A DNA stretch of 49,964 nucleotides from an uncultured Clostridia bacterium (GTDB taxonomy: Bacteria; Bacillota; Clostridia; Oscillospirales; Acutalibacteraceae): positions 1 through 49,964 of the forward strand of contig CAJFTS010000006.1 in NCBI GenBank assembly GCA_904420015.1, given 5' to 3'. The position numbers were made by a program, and so were the translations under genes. Shown piece by piece: positions 15,162 through 22,721 of this stretch (positions are counted from its first letter, which is position 1; each line of letters opens with the position of its first letter). The notes under the pieces are model-generated. The model ran no database searches. It saw nothing but the letters and a program-made list of their open reading frames with translations, and was not told the origin of the DNA.

Positions 15162-16397
15162 ATGTTTGTAAGAAAATCAAAATTTCTGTTCTCCCTGCTG
15201 TCCGGCGTGATTGCCGGCGTGCTTGCATTTACCCTAACGGTAGGCACGACGATTCCCGACCGGTTCAGCGTAGTGGAGGGCGAAAATTTTTCCATTGAAA
15301 GCGGCATCCCGGTGGATGCGCAGCCGAGCGCCGCTTCCGCCGATACGGTGGAGGCGTCGGTTGCCACCGCCGGGCACAGCTACAAAGTCGATCTAAAGCT
15401 ATTGGGGCTTTTCCCCGTCAAGCAGGTGACGGTGGATGTAGTCAAAAGCACGACTGTTATCCCGTGCGGTACGCCGTTTGGAATCAAAATGTTTACCGAC
15501 GGGGTATTGATTATCGGGATGTCCACTGTAGATACGGAGAACGGCTCGGTCAGCCCGGCGAAGGACGCGGGATTGGAGCTGGGAGATGTCATCGTCTCCA
15601 TTGACGGCAAAGGCGTCATGAGCAACGAGGACGTCTCCGAAATAATTTCCGAATGCGACGGAAGCCCCCTTGTGCTTTCGGTGCGGCGGGACAACATGAC
15701 TTTTGACGTATCTTTTACCCCCGCCTATTCCAAAAGCGACGGCTGCTATAAGCTGGGCGCCTGGGTGCGGGACAGCTCCGCCGGCATCGGTACCTTGACC
15801 TTCTATGAGCCGGAGTCGATGGTATTCGGCGGCTTGGGTCACGGAATCTGCGACATGGATACCGGCGAAATCCTTCCCCTGATGTCCGGCGAGATCGTTT
15901 CCGCCGTCATCGGCGGCATCAATCCCGGCAAGGTGGGACAGCCCGGCGAGCTGCGGGGGAGCTTCAGCTCCGAAAAAGACATGGGTGTTCTCACCCAAAA
16001 CGGTGAGACCGGCGTTTATGGAATCCTGGATACGGCGCCTGTGACCGGCGAACCGATGCAGGTTGCCATGCGCCAGCAGGTACAGGAGGGCAGCGCCCAA
16101 ATCCTGACCACCATTGACGGGGAAACGCCTCAGTATTACGACATTACCATTGAGCGGGTCAACTTTAACGACAACAGCCCCACCAAGAATATGGTCATCC
16201 GCATCACCGATGAGGAGTTATTGGACAAAGCGGGGGGAATTGTTCAGGGGATGAGCGGCAGCCCCATTATCCAAAACGGGATGCTGGTGGGTGCGGTTAC
16301 CCATGTGTTCGTCAACGACCCCACCCGCGGCTACGGCATTTTTGCGGAAAACATGCTGGATACCGCTGCTGCGGTGGATACGCAGGCGGCCGCCTAA
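15162..16397 (+). CDS. spoIVB: SpoIVB sporulation peptidase
   Basis: An S55-family serine peptidase that is secreted from the forespore and triggers pro-sigma-K processing late in sporulation. ATG 15162 follows AGGAGG by 5 nt. The 411-aa protein has an N-terminal membrane anchor (FLFSLLSGVIAGVLAFTLT), a PDZ domain (about 110-190, with AGLELGDVIVSIDGKGV) and the peptidase domain. Catalytic residues visible are the histidine in GGLGHGICD and serine S365 in GMSGSPI. In most spore-formers spo0A follows directly; here spo0A lies about 14 kb downstream. Confidence 0.95.
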   Translation: MFVRKSKFLFSLLSGVIAGVLAFTLTVGTTIPDRFSVVEGENFSIESGIPVDAQPSAASADTVEASVATAGHSYKVDLKLLGLFPVKQVTVDVVKSTTVIPCGTPFGIKMFTDGVLIIGMSTVDTENGSVSPAKDAGLELGDVIVSIDGKGVMSNEDVSEIISECDGSPLVLSVRRDNMTFDVSFTPAYSKSDGCYKLGAWVRDSSAGIGTLTFYEPESMVFGGLGHGICDMDTGEILPLMSGEIVSAVIGGINPGKVGQPGELRGSFSSEKDMGVLTQNGETGVYGILDTAPVTGEPMQVAMRQQVQEGSAQILTTIDGETPQYYDITIERVNFNDNSPTKNMVIRITDEELLDKAGGIVQGMSGSPIIQNGMLVGAVTHVFVNDPTRGYGIFAENMLDTAAAVDTQAAA

Positions 16398-16423
16398 AGG
16401 ACGATTGGGCGGTACCTAAGCTG

Positions 16424-16459
16424 CTTTGGCCAGCTGACCGTTCGGTTAGCTGGCCAAGA
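16424..16459 (+). terminator. Stem-loop after spoIVB
   Basis: TTGGCCAGCTGACCG and CGGTTAGCTGGCCAA form a long stem with a TT loop. No T-run follows, so it may act as a transcript-end stabiliser or weak terminator. Confidence 0.55.
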
Positions 16460-16537
16460 CCGGCCTACATATAGGGTTCCCTTTGATTAGCTGGTAACTC
16501 TGGATTTAATTGGAATAGATTGCCGGAAATGAATCCC

Positions 16538-16566
16538 TTGAAGAGGAAATGCGTGCCTGCTATACT
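16538..16566 (+). promoter_or_regulatory. Sigma-A promoter of the DUF3089 lipoprotein gene
   Basis: TTGAAG (16538-16543), 17 bp and TATACT (16561-16566), 34 bp before the start codon. Confidence 0.75.
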
Positions 16567-16599
16567 AGAAATAGACGTGAACAGAAATGGGGGCTTACA

Positions 16600-17589
16600 A
16601 TGAAAAGACCGGCAAAAAGGATTTTTATGTGCATCCTGGTGATAATCCTGGCGTTTTGCTTGCCCGGCTGTTCGGACGGGTCAAGCATCCAAGGGCAGAC
16701 CGCTTGGGCCTATGATGGGATCGGAGCGGACAAGGAAGCGGATTTGTTCCTCGTTTGCCCGACGGTGTATTCCGGCAGTGAGGAAAGCTACAATATGTCT
16801 ATGCAGGACGAGGAAACAAAGGCCGCGTTTTTGGGAGCGCTGAACATGGAACGGGGTATCTATGAGGGAGCCTGCCGGATGTTTGCGCCCTATTACCGGC
16901 AGGCATCCCTGTCTGCCTACGAGGCGCAGGGGGAAACGCTGGAAAACGCCCTTGCCCTTGCCTATGAGGATGTGGACGCTGCGTTTACCGATTATCTCAA
17001 CCATCGAAACGACGGCCGTCCCATTGTCTTGGCCGGCTTTTCCCAGGGCGCGGACCTTTGCTTACGGCTGCTCAAGGATCATTTCCAGGATCCATCGGTC
17101 CGCGAGCGGCTGGTAGGAGCCTACCTGATCGGATGGAGGGTGACCCAGGAGGATCTCGATGAGGCGCCTTGGTTGGCTATGGCCCAGTCGAAAGACGACG
17201 TAGGGGTAATCGTCAGCTTTAACAGCGAGGCGGAGGGCATTACCTCCACCATGATGGTACCGGAAGGGGTAAAATCCCTGTCGATCAATCCGCTTAATTG
17301 GAAAACCGACGCAACGGTGGCGGAGAAAAGTGAGAATTTGGGCGCTTGTTTCCCCGATTATGACGGCGTGATCCAAAAGGAGGAAGCGGGGCTGTGCGGC
17401 GGTTATCTGGATAGGGAGCGGGGAACGCTCAAGGTGACGGATATTTCGCCGGAGGATTACCCGCCCGTCCTCTCCCTGTTTGAGCCGGGCGTATATCATT
17501 TGTATGATTACCAGTTTTTCTACCGCAACCTGCAGGAGAACGTCTCCCTGCGGGTGGAAAAATGGCGGCAGCAACAGGCCGCGGCATAG
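16600..17589 (+). CDS. DUF3089-type alpha/beta-hydrolase lipoprotein
   Basis: ATG 16600 opens a lipoprotein signal peptide (MKRPAKRIFMCILVIILAF) with lipobox LPGC, so the protein should be anchored on the outer face of the membrane. The mature part (329 aa in all) resembles the DUF3089 hydrolase family: ADLFLVCPTVY near the N-terminus, and the nucleophile elbow GFSQG within IVLAGFSQGADLCLRLL. A C-terminal block GVYHLYDYQFFYRNLQENV is also family-like. The substrate is unknown; an esterase role is inferred from the fold. It is monocistronic between its own promoter and a terminator. Confidence 0.78.
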   Translation: MKRPAKRIFMCILVIILAFCLPGCSDGSSIQGQTAWAYDGIGADKEADLFLVCPTVYSGSEESYNMSMQDEETKAAFLGALNMERGIYEGACRMFAPYYRQASLSAYEAQGETLENALALAYEDVDAAFTDYLNHRNDGRPIVLAGFSQGADLCLRLLKDHFQDPSVRERLVGAYLIGWRVTQEDLDEAPWLAMAQSKDDVGVIVSFNSEAEGITSTMMVPEGVKSLSINPLNWKTDATVAEKSENLGACFPDYDGVIQKEEAGLCGGYLDRERGTLKVTDISPEDYPPVLSLFEPGVYHLYDYQFFYRNLQENVSLRVEKWRQQQAAA

Positions 17590-17674
17590 AGAAATATGTG
17601 GACGCCGCTAGCGGAAAAGACCGGACGGCAAAGGTACTCATAAAAGAGGAATAGGTAAAGTGCAATGAAATAAA

Positions 17675-17713
17675 AGAAGAGGTCTGGTTCATTCTGTACC
17701 AGGCCTCTTCTTC
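17675..17713. terminator. Bidirectional terminator
   Basis: GAAGAGGTCTGGT and ACCAGGCCTCTTC flank an 8-nt loop, with A-rich and T-rich sides. It serves the lipoprotein gene and the convergent minus-strand pseudogene. Confidence 0.85.
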
Positions 17714-17716
17714 CGT

Positions 17717-18679
17717 CTAACCCCGCCGGGCGGATAAAAATAGGTCATCCAATTGATCAAAAAAAGAATCTCCGTGTAGCCTCAGCGGAAAGATATCGCC
17801 GGTTGCCAAGCCGTGTATTCTGCCAAAGCCTGCCAAGCCTTTTCCTTGTTTTGCAAAACCAGCCAGCCCTGCACCATGACTAAATAGCAGGGAAGCAGAT
17901 GGCCCGGATGCAGTGCTTTTAAAGAAAAGGCATTGGAAAGGTTTAGAATATGGGAGCAGATTTGGCCGAATTGTTCCGGGTTGTGAAAGCATTGTTCCAA
18001 ATAGGATTGCAACAGACTGAGAAGAGAGACGACATTTTTGTAAATTCCCTCTTGTAAGACCTGCTTTGCTTGCAGAGGGTTTCCCACCATCTGCTAAGCG
18101 CAGGCAAGCAGCGGTTCGGTGGAGTACATGAAGGTTTCTTCCGGTTCCAACAGGGAAAGAGCTTCGTGCAGCCGTTTGAGCGACAGCAGGCAGTATGCTT
18201 CCATTTTCAGCGCCTTCTTGCCCAAGCTCAAATCGTCGGTGTTTTGTTTGACACGAAGAAATAGAGACATTGCTTCCTGTTTAACCCGGTTTGCTTCCTC
18301 AGGATCTTTTGCAAGCATGGTGTGGTTGATCAGTCTCCGATCTGAAACAATAAGGGATAACAAAACAAGAATATTATTCATCTGCCAATTCCAGGCAAAG
18401 CTTGAGCGCTTGGTCAAATAGAAAGGTAATACATTCCTTTGCAAGCCGGTCATACCATTTTCGGATCTCTGTTTTATCCATCTGTGGCTCGTATCCCATT
18501 GGTTCATCGATGCTCAGGTCAAAATAGGCGGAGAGACTTGGAAGCATGAAAATATCCGGGTAGGTGGTCTCCCACTCGGAAACCGCTGCTTTAAAAACCC
18601 CCATTACTTCTGCCAGCTGATCCTGTGTCATTCCTCGGCGGCTTTCCATCAGGATCCGTCCAAGATGGGATTCTTTCAT
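17717..18679 (-). pseudogene. Broken XRE regulator with TPR-like C-terminal domain
   Basis: The N-terminal fragment from ATG 18679 (MKESHLGRILMESRRGMTQDQLAEVMGVFKAAVSEWE...) is an XRE helix-turn-helix followed by the family block YFDLSIDEPMGYEPQM. The remaining helical repeats continue in other frames: LINHTMLAKDPEEANRVKQE..., then after an in-frame TAG near 18094, MVGNPLQAKQVLQEGIYK..., then after another shift near 17800, FPLRLHGDSFFDQLDDLF. Clostridial relatives are single ~350-aa proteins with these blocks in this order. At least two frameshifts and one stop make it non-functional, unless the N-terminal 101 aa still act alone; the helix-turn-helix also seems to have lost residues (SEWETTYPDI). 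Confidence 0.85.
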
Positions 18680-18973
18680 TGGCTTCCCCTCTTTTGTTTT
18701 CTATTGTAAGTTGCTCGCAGATTCATTACAATGGAGCTGTTTTTAACTTTTGAGAAAAGTAAACGTACAGGAAACACAAAGAGAGGGGATGCAGAATCTG
18801 TTCTTGCGGGACACCGGACAGAAGGCGCCCATCCTCTATATAGCAGCAAACTTCAGGCGCTTGGCTGCAAAATGGAAGCAGGCGTATGAAGCGATGCTTA
18901 GAACGCCTGCTTTTTATCGCCTTATCCGGCTCGTCCTATGGATTACGAGCCGAAAAGCGATTATTAAAGCGAC
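18680..18973. other. Short intergenic region with a plus-strand terminator-like hairpin
   Basis: GCAGGCG (near 18879) and CGCCTGC (near 18904) form a stem followed by TTTTTATC, a plausible plus-strand terminator with no obvious gene before it. A second inverted repeat CGGCTCG...CGAGCCG lies at 18928-18954. No credible coding sequence is seen. Confidence 0.45.
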
Positions 18974-19999
18974 CTATTTGCGTCGGGCTGCTTCAAAGCA
19001 AAAGCGGGTGTCCTCCATAAATTCACGGCGGCATGGATTCCCTTCCACCCGGTAAATACGCAGTTGCCGGAGGTCGTAAATAACGGACCAAACGGTGTCC
19101 TTTCCGGTGGTTCTGTCATACTGGCAAAGAAACCCGTTTTTCCCTGCAAGCAGATCCCTTGCTTCCACTAGCCCCATCAGAGGAGCGCACTGCTCCAGTC
19201 GCCGAACCATCGTTTGGTATCGAGGTTCCGCCTTCCAGCTGTCGATATCAAGCCGGTTTTTTGGCGCAAACTCGACCGAGTGAAACAAATTGGTAGCGCA
19301 GACAAAGGGCCGCTTCTTTTTTGGCCGGATTACCTGCAGGCCGCCTGCATAGCATTCCAGTACCAAAATATCCCCCTTGGTGTCCGCTACGGTAAACGTC
19401 TGGGCGGAAGCGATTGGAAGCCTTTCAGCCCACCAGACGACTTCCTGTGCCGTCTGACACCGTTCCAAAAAGAATCGCAGCAGAAGTCCAGCGTTCATTC
19501 CTGGTTGGATAAAGGGAGGATAAACGCAAGTCAGGCCGATTGCAAGCCCCTTTTCATTTACACCGTCCTCCATCTGCACAAAGGCTGTGGTGTTCCCGGT
19601 AAAGGAAAAAGAGTCGGAAGAGAACCGATAGATGATATTCCTATTGTTTGATTCAAGCGCGGTCAGAAAGTCACTGTTGCGCCCAAACAGAATATGATCT
19701 GCGTTTGAAACTGCAAAGCAGGAGCAGCAACAGGCGGGAGGCATGGCATACATGCTGAATAAAACCGTTTGCAAAGCATCTACTGAGCACCTTTGTCCAT
19801 CCGCAATTCCTTGGATTTCCTCCAATACCTGGGGAAAGTATTCCCGGTAAATGGGGTTACACTGTTTGGCAAACTGGATGCGCGCCTCTGTAATTGGAAA
19901 AGGAATGCTCTCCAAAATAAATTTTCCGCACCTCGCCAGTCGATCCCCCCACTGAAATCCAATATGGTAGTGGCTCCCCTGAAAGGTCGCATGATACAT
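18974..19999 (-). CDS. C45-type NTN hydrolase / acyltransferase-like protein (341 aa)
   Basis: The protein belongs to the choloylglycine hydrolase / penicillin acyltransferase-like group of self-processing N-terminal nucleophile hydrolases, which cleave amide bonds in small molecules. The start MYHATFQGSHYHIGFQWG and LEEIQGIADG match C45-type proteins. The segment CCCSCFAV, followed by LFGRNSDF, holds the expected nucleophile cysteine. Downstream FVQMEDGVNEKGLAIGLT and QTFTVADTKGDILVLE are also characteristic. ATG 19999 follows AGGAGAG. It is divergently transcribed from the AbrB gene, with a well-formed promoter at 20052-20080. Substrate unknown. Confidence 0.82.
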   Translation of the reverse strand: MYHATFQGSHYHIGFQWGDRLARCGKFILESIPFPITEARIQFAKQCNPIYREYFPQVLEEIQGIADGQRCSVDALQTVLFSMYAMPPACCCSCFAVSNADHILFGRNSDFLTALESNNRNIIYRFSSDSFSFTGNTTAFVQMEDGVNEKGLAIGLTCVYPPFIQPGMNAGLLLRFFLERCQTAQEVVWWAERLPIASAQTFTVADTKGDILVLECYAGGLQVIRPKKKRPFVCATNLFHSVEFAPKNRLDIDSWKAEPRYQTMVRRLEQCAPLMGLVEARDLLAGKNGFLCQYDRTTGKDTVWSVIYDLRQLRIYRVEGNPCRREFMEDTRFCFEAARRK

Positions 20000-20051
20000 G
20001 ATAAAGCTCTCCTTTTAAATAAAAATGAGAGCTGCCGGCGGCTCTGCCGTC

Positions 20052-20080
20052 AGCGTAATGGAATAAAAAAATAATGTCAA
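20052..20080 (-). promoter_or_regulatory. Sigma-A promoter of the C45-type gene (minus strand)
   Basis: On the minus strand TTGACA (20075-20080), a 17-bp spacer and TACGCT (20052-20057). A hairpin-forming leader (GACGGCAGAGCCGCCGGC) follows before the ribosome binding site. Confidence 0.7.
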
Positions 20081-20099
20081 GTCCTGAAAAAGAAAAAGG

Positions 20100-20128
20100 T
20101 TGACGGTGGAAAAAAGAACGGATAAAAT
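20100..20128 (+). promoter_or_regulatory. Sigma-A promoter of the AbrB-like gene
   Basis: TTGACG (20100-20105), 17 bp and TAAAAT (20123-20128). The -10 box overlaps the left arm of the palindrome at 20124-20164. Confidence 0.75.
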
Positions 20129-20164
20129 ACATACTAATATGAAAAACATATTAGTATGTATTTT
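20124..20164 (+). promoter_or_regulatory. Large perfect palindrome, probable AbrB-like autoregulatory operator
   Basis: AAAATACATACTAATATG and CATATTAGTATGTATTTT are perfect 18-bp inverted repeats around AAAAA. It overlaps the -10 box and ends 15 nt before the start of the AbrB-like gene. AbrB-type dimers or tetramers bind AT-rich palindromes, so autoregulation is likely. As RNA it would be a strong hairpin just ahead of the ribosome binding site. Confidence 0.75.
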
Positions 20165-20179
20165 GGAGAGGCGTGTTTT

Positions 20180-20413
20180 ATGGAAATACCAAAGGGCCAT
20201 TATGTTTTTGGAACCGTAAAGGTGGGGGAAAGAGGACAAATTATTATTCCAAAAGAAGCCAGGGAGGTCTTTGGAATTAAAGCGGGAGATACCCTCCTTG
20301 TATTGGGAGATGAAAAGTGGGGAATTGCCGTTACAAAATCCGATGTATTGGAACGGCACGCCAATGAGGTGTTCAAAAAGATTTCAGGAGAAAACCGGGA
20401 TGGAAATCTGTGA
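20180..20413 (+). CDS. AbrB/MazE/SpoVT-family transition-state regulator (77 aa)
   Basis: The swapped-hairpin DNA-binding domain is plain in residues about 9-50: VFGTVKVGERGQIIIPKEAREVFGIKAGDTLLVLGD. The C-terminal helix (SDVLERHANEVFKKI) probably aids oligomerisation. ATG 20180 follows GGAGAGG; the upstream start would lie inside the palindrome. In clostridia such regulators often sit beside ABC transporter genes, and here an ABC exporter operon begins 560 bp downstream behind its own promoter. Confidence 0.9.
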   Translation: MEIPKGHYVFGTVKVGERGQIIIPKEAREVFGIKAGDTLLVLGDEKWGIAVTKSDVLERHANEVFKKISGENRDGNL

Positions 20414-20608
20414 AACGACCCTTTTGTTTTTATTTGATGACTATCTGCATGCCTTCAAAACGAAAAGAGGAGAAATCTTTTCGCATGGCGCTTTGGCCCC
20501 AGGGGGGACGTTTCGCACGCCGGGTATCTTTGGAAATATAGCGATGAGAAACTTGAAATAAAGAGTGGACCGGATTGAGAATCTGCAAAAAAGCTGCGGA
20601 AAGCCCTA

Positions 20609-20637
20609 TTGACTTTTGAGGAAAAAAACATTATAAT
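20609..20637 (+). promoter_or_regulatory. Sigma-A promoter of the ABC exporter leader
   Basis: TTGACT (20609-20614), 17 bp and TATAAT (20632-20637); near consensus. Confidence 0.88.
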
Positions 20638-20644
20638 AGCTTTT

Positions 20645-20702
20645 ATTGGAATAAGGGGTGGAGTCTGTCATAGAGTGCGATTGTGCACTATTTATTCCAA
20701 AT
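20645..20702 (+). promoter_or_regulatory. Riboswitch-like leader RNA motif, copy 1
   Basis: Just after the transcription start, ATTGGAATAA (20645-20654) can pair with TTATTCCAAAT (20691-20701), enclosing the 19-nt core GGTGGAGTCTGTCATAGAG (20657-20675). An inner hairpin AGTGC/GCACT follows (20674-20689). The same core and architecture recur at 24800-24863 with different stem sequences that still pair. A terminator follows 40 nt later. This is the layout of a transcription-attenuating riboswitch. I cannot assign a class with certainty; guanidine-IV (mepA) is one candidate to test. The downstream genes are an ABC exporter pair. Confidence 0.7.
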
Positions 20703-20742
20703 GATTGTGGTAGAAATGGTCCGATAAAAGTCAGTATGAATT

Positions 20743-20778
20743 GGCAGATCCCTCCGGTGGGGATCTGCTTCTTTTTAT
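20743..20778 (+). terminator. Attenuator terminator after leader motif 1
   Basis: GCAGATCCC and GGGATCTGC around TCCGGTG, followed by TTCTTTTTATT, about 200 bp before the ABC exporter genes. Confidence 0.9.
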
Positions 20779-20975
20779 TCGCGCCTGATTGGAAACGACT
20801 CGGCCCATCTGTCGATACAATGGCGGTATTGCCTGAAAAGATGTAGATACCCATATTGTCTGGTTGAGCTATAGATTCCATCCGCTTGGAAAAGGAGCGT
20901 AGAAGCAAAAAAGGGGGAAGAGAAGTATGCGGGCAATGGGCTAAATATAAAAAATAATGGAAAGGAAGGACCTAC

Positions 20976-22721
20976 ATGATCAAAATCTTGGCGAAAAGTA
21001 TCCGGGAATACAAAAAGCCGTCGATCCTTGCTCCGGTCTTAGTGTCCGGAGAAGTGGTGCTGGAATGTATTATCCCGTTTCTGACTGCCAACCTTGTTAA
21101 CGAAATTAAAAACGGATGCTCCATGGAAGTGCTTGTAAAATATGGAGTGTTGCTGCTGGTAATGGCCGGGCTTTCTCTGACCTTCGGTGCATTGGCCGGA
21201 TCGGCCTGTGCGACGGCAAGCTGTGGATTTGCACGTAACTTGCGCAAAGACATGTTTTATAAAATACAGGGCTACTCTTTTGAGAACATCGACAAATTTT
21301 CCGTGTCCAGTTTGGTAACGCGACTTACTACGGATATTACAAACGTCCAGATGGCCTATATGATGATTATCCGCACGGCGATCCGCTGTCCGCTGATGCT
21401 GATTTTTTCCTTTGCGATGGGCTTTATCATGGGCGGGAAAATGGCGCTGATTTTCCTGGTGACCATTCCGATCCTTGGGATTGGGCTGCTCGTCGTCATC
21501 CGCAAGACCATGCCTTTGTTCCGGCGGGTGTTTAAGAAGTACGACGCGCTCAACAGCTCCATTCAGGAGAATATTCGCGGCATGCGCGTGGTAAAATCCT
21601 ATGTGCGGGAAGATTATGAAAAAAAGAAATTCAATACGGCAGCTGAAGATGTGCGGGCGGATTTTACCAAGGCGGAACGCATCCTTGCAATCAACAACCC
21701 GTTGATGCAATTCTGCGTGTACGGGGTCATGGTGTTCGTGTTGTCCTTCGGCTCCTATACCGTAATCACCTCGCAGGGGCTGGCGCTGGATGTAGGCCAG
21801 ATGTCCTCGCTTCTTACATACAGCTTTCAGATCCTGATGAGCCTAATGATGCTTTCCATGGTATTTGTGATGATCACGATGGCGGCAGAATCCGCCGAAC
21901 GAATCGTAGAGGTTCTAAGCGAGGAGAGTACGCTGCAAAGCCCGGAAAACCCTGTAACGGAAGTAAAGGACGGTTCGATTGATTTTGACCACGTGAGCTT
22001 TAAATATTCCAAAACTGCGGAAAGAATGGCGCTTTGCGACATTGACCTCCATATCAACTCCGGAGAGATTATCGGCGTCATCGGCGGGACGGGGTCTTCC
22101 AAGTCCAGCTTAATCCAGCTGATCCCGCGCTTATATGATGCGACGCAAGGCGAGATCCGGGTTGGCGGGGTCAACGTAAAGGATTACGACCTTGAAACGC
22201 TGCGCAACCAGGTTGCCGTGGTGCTGCAAAAGAACGAACTTTTTTCCGGAACGATCAAGGAAAACCTGCGTTGGGGAAATAAAGATGCGACGGACGAGGA
22301 ATTGGAAGAGGCCTGCCGGCTGGCCCAGGCGGATGAGTTTATCCAGCAATTCCCCATGAAGTATGATACTTATATCGAGCAGGGGGGGACCAACGTTTCC
22401 GGCGGGCAAAAGCAGCGGCTTTGTATCGCGCGCGCTTTGCTGAAAAAACCGAAGATCCTCATTCTGGACGATTCCACCAGCGCTGTGGATACGCGCACGG
22501 ATGCGCTGATCCGCCAGGCATTCCGGCAGTTTATTCCGGAGACGACGAAAATCATCATTGCCCAGCGTACTGCGTCGGTGCAGGATGCGGACCGGATCAT
22601 CGTCATGGACGGCGGCAGCATCAGCGCGGTGGGAACCCATGAGGAGCTGTTAAAGACAAGCGACATCTATCGCGAGGTTTATACCTCCCAGAATAAGGCG
22701 GGTGATTCGGATGTCAAATAA
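20976..22721 (+). CDS. ABC exporter, half-transporter subunit 1 (degenerate ATP site)
   Basis: A 581-aa fusion of a six-helix ABC-type export domain (residues 1 to about 310) and an ATP-binding domain. Walker A is GGTGSSKSS, the signature is VSGGQKQR and Walker B is ILILDD, where the usual catalytic glutamate is aspartate (D499). Such replacement is typical of one partner in heterodimeric exporters of the BmrCD/TM287-288 type. ATG 20976 follows AAAGGAAGGACC. The next gene overlaps its end by 11 nt, so the two are co-translated and surely form one heterodimer exporting drugs, lipids or peptides. Expression is probably set by the leader RNA at 20645-20778. Confidence 0.92.
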   Translation: MIKILAKSIREYKKPSILAPVLVSGEVVLECIIPFLTANLVNEIKNGCSMEVLVKYGVLLLVMAGLSLTFGALAGSACATASCGFARNLRKDMFYKIQGYSFENIDKFSVSSLVTRLTTDITNVQMAYMMIIRTAIRCPLMLIFSFAMGFIMGGKMALIFLVTIPILGIGLLVVIRKTMPLFRRVFKKYDALNSSIQENIRGMRVVKSYVREDYEKKKFNTAAEDVRADFTKAERILAINNPLMQFCVYGVMVFVLSFGSYTVITSQGLALDVGQMSSLLTYSFQILMSLMMLSMVFVMITMAAESAERIVEVLSEESTLQSPENPVTEVKDGSIDFDHVSFKYSKTAERMALCDIDLHINSGEIIGVIGGTGSSKSSLIQLIPRLYDATQGEIRVGGVNVKDYDLETLRNQVAVVLQKNELFSGTIKENLRWGNKDATDEELEEACRLAQADEFIQQFPMKYDTYIEQGGTNVSGGQKQRLCIARALLKKPKILILDDSTSAVDTRTDALIRQAFRQFIPETTKIIIAQRTASVQDADRIIVMDGGSISAVGTHEELLKTSDIYREVYTSQNKAGDSDVK

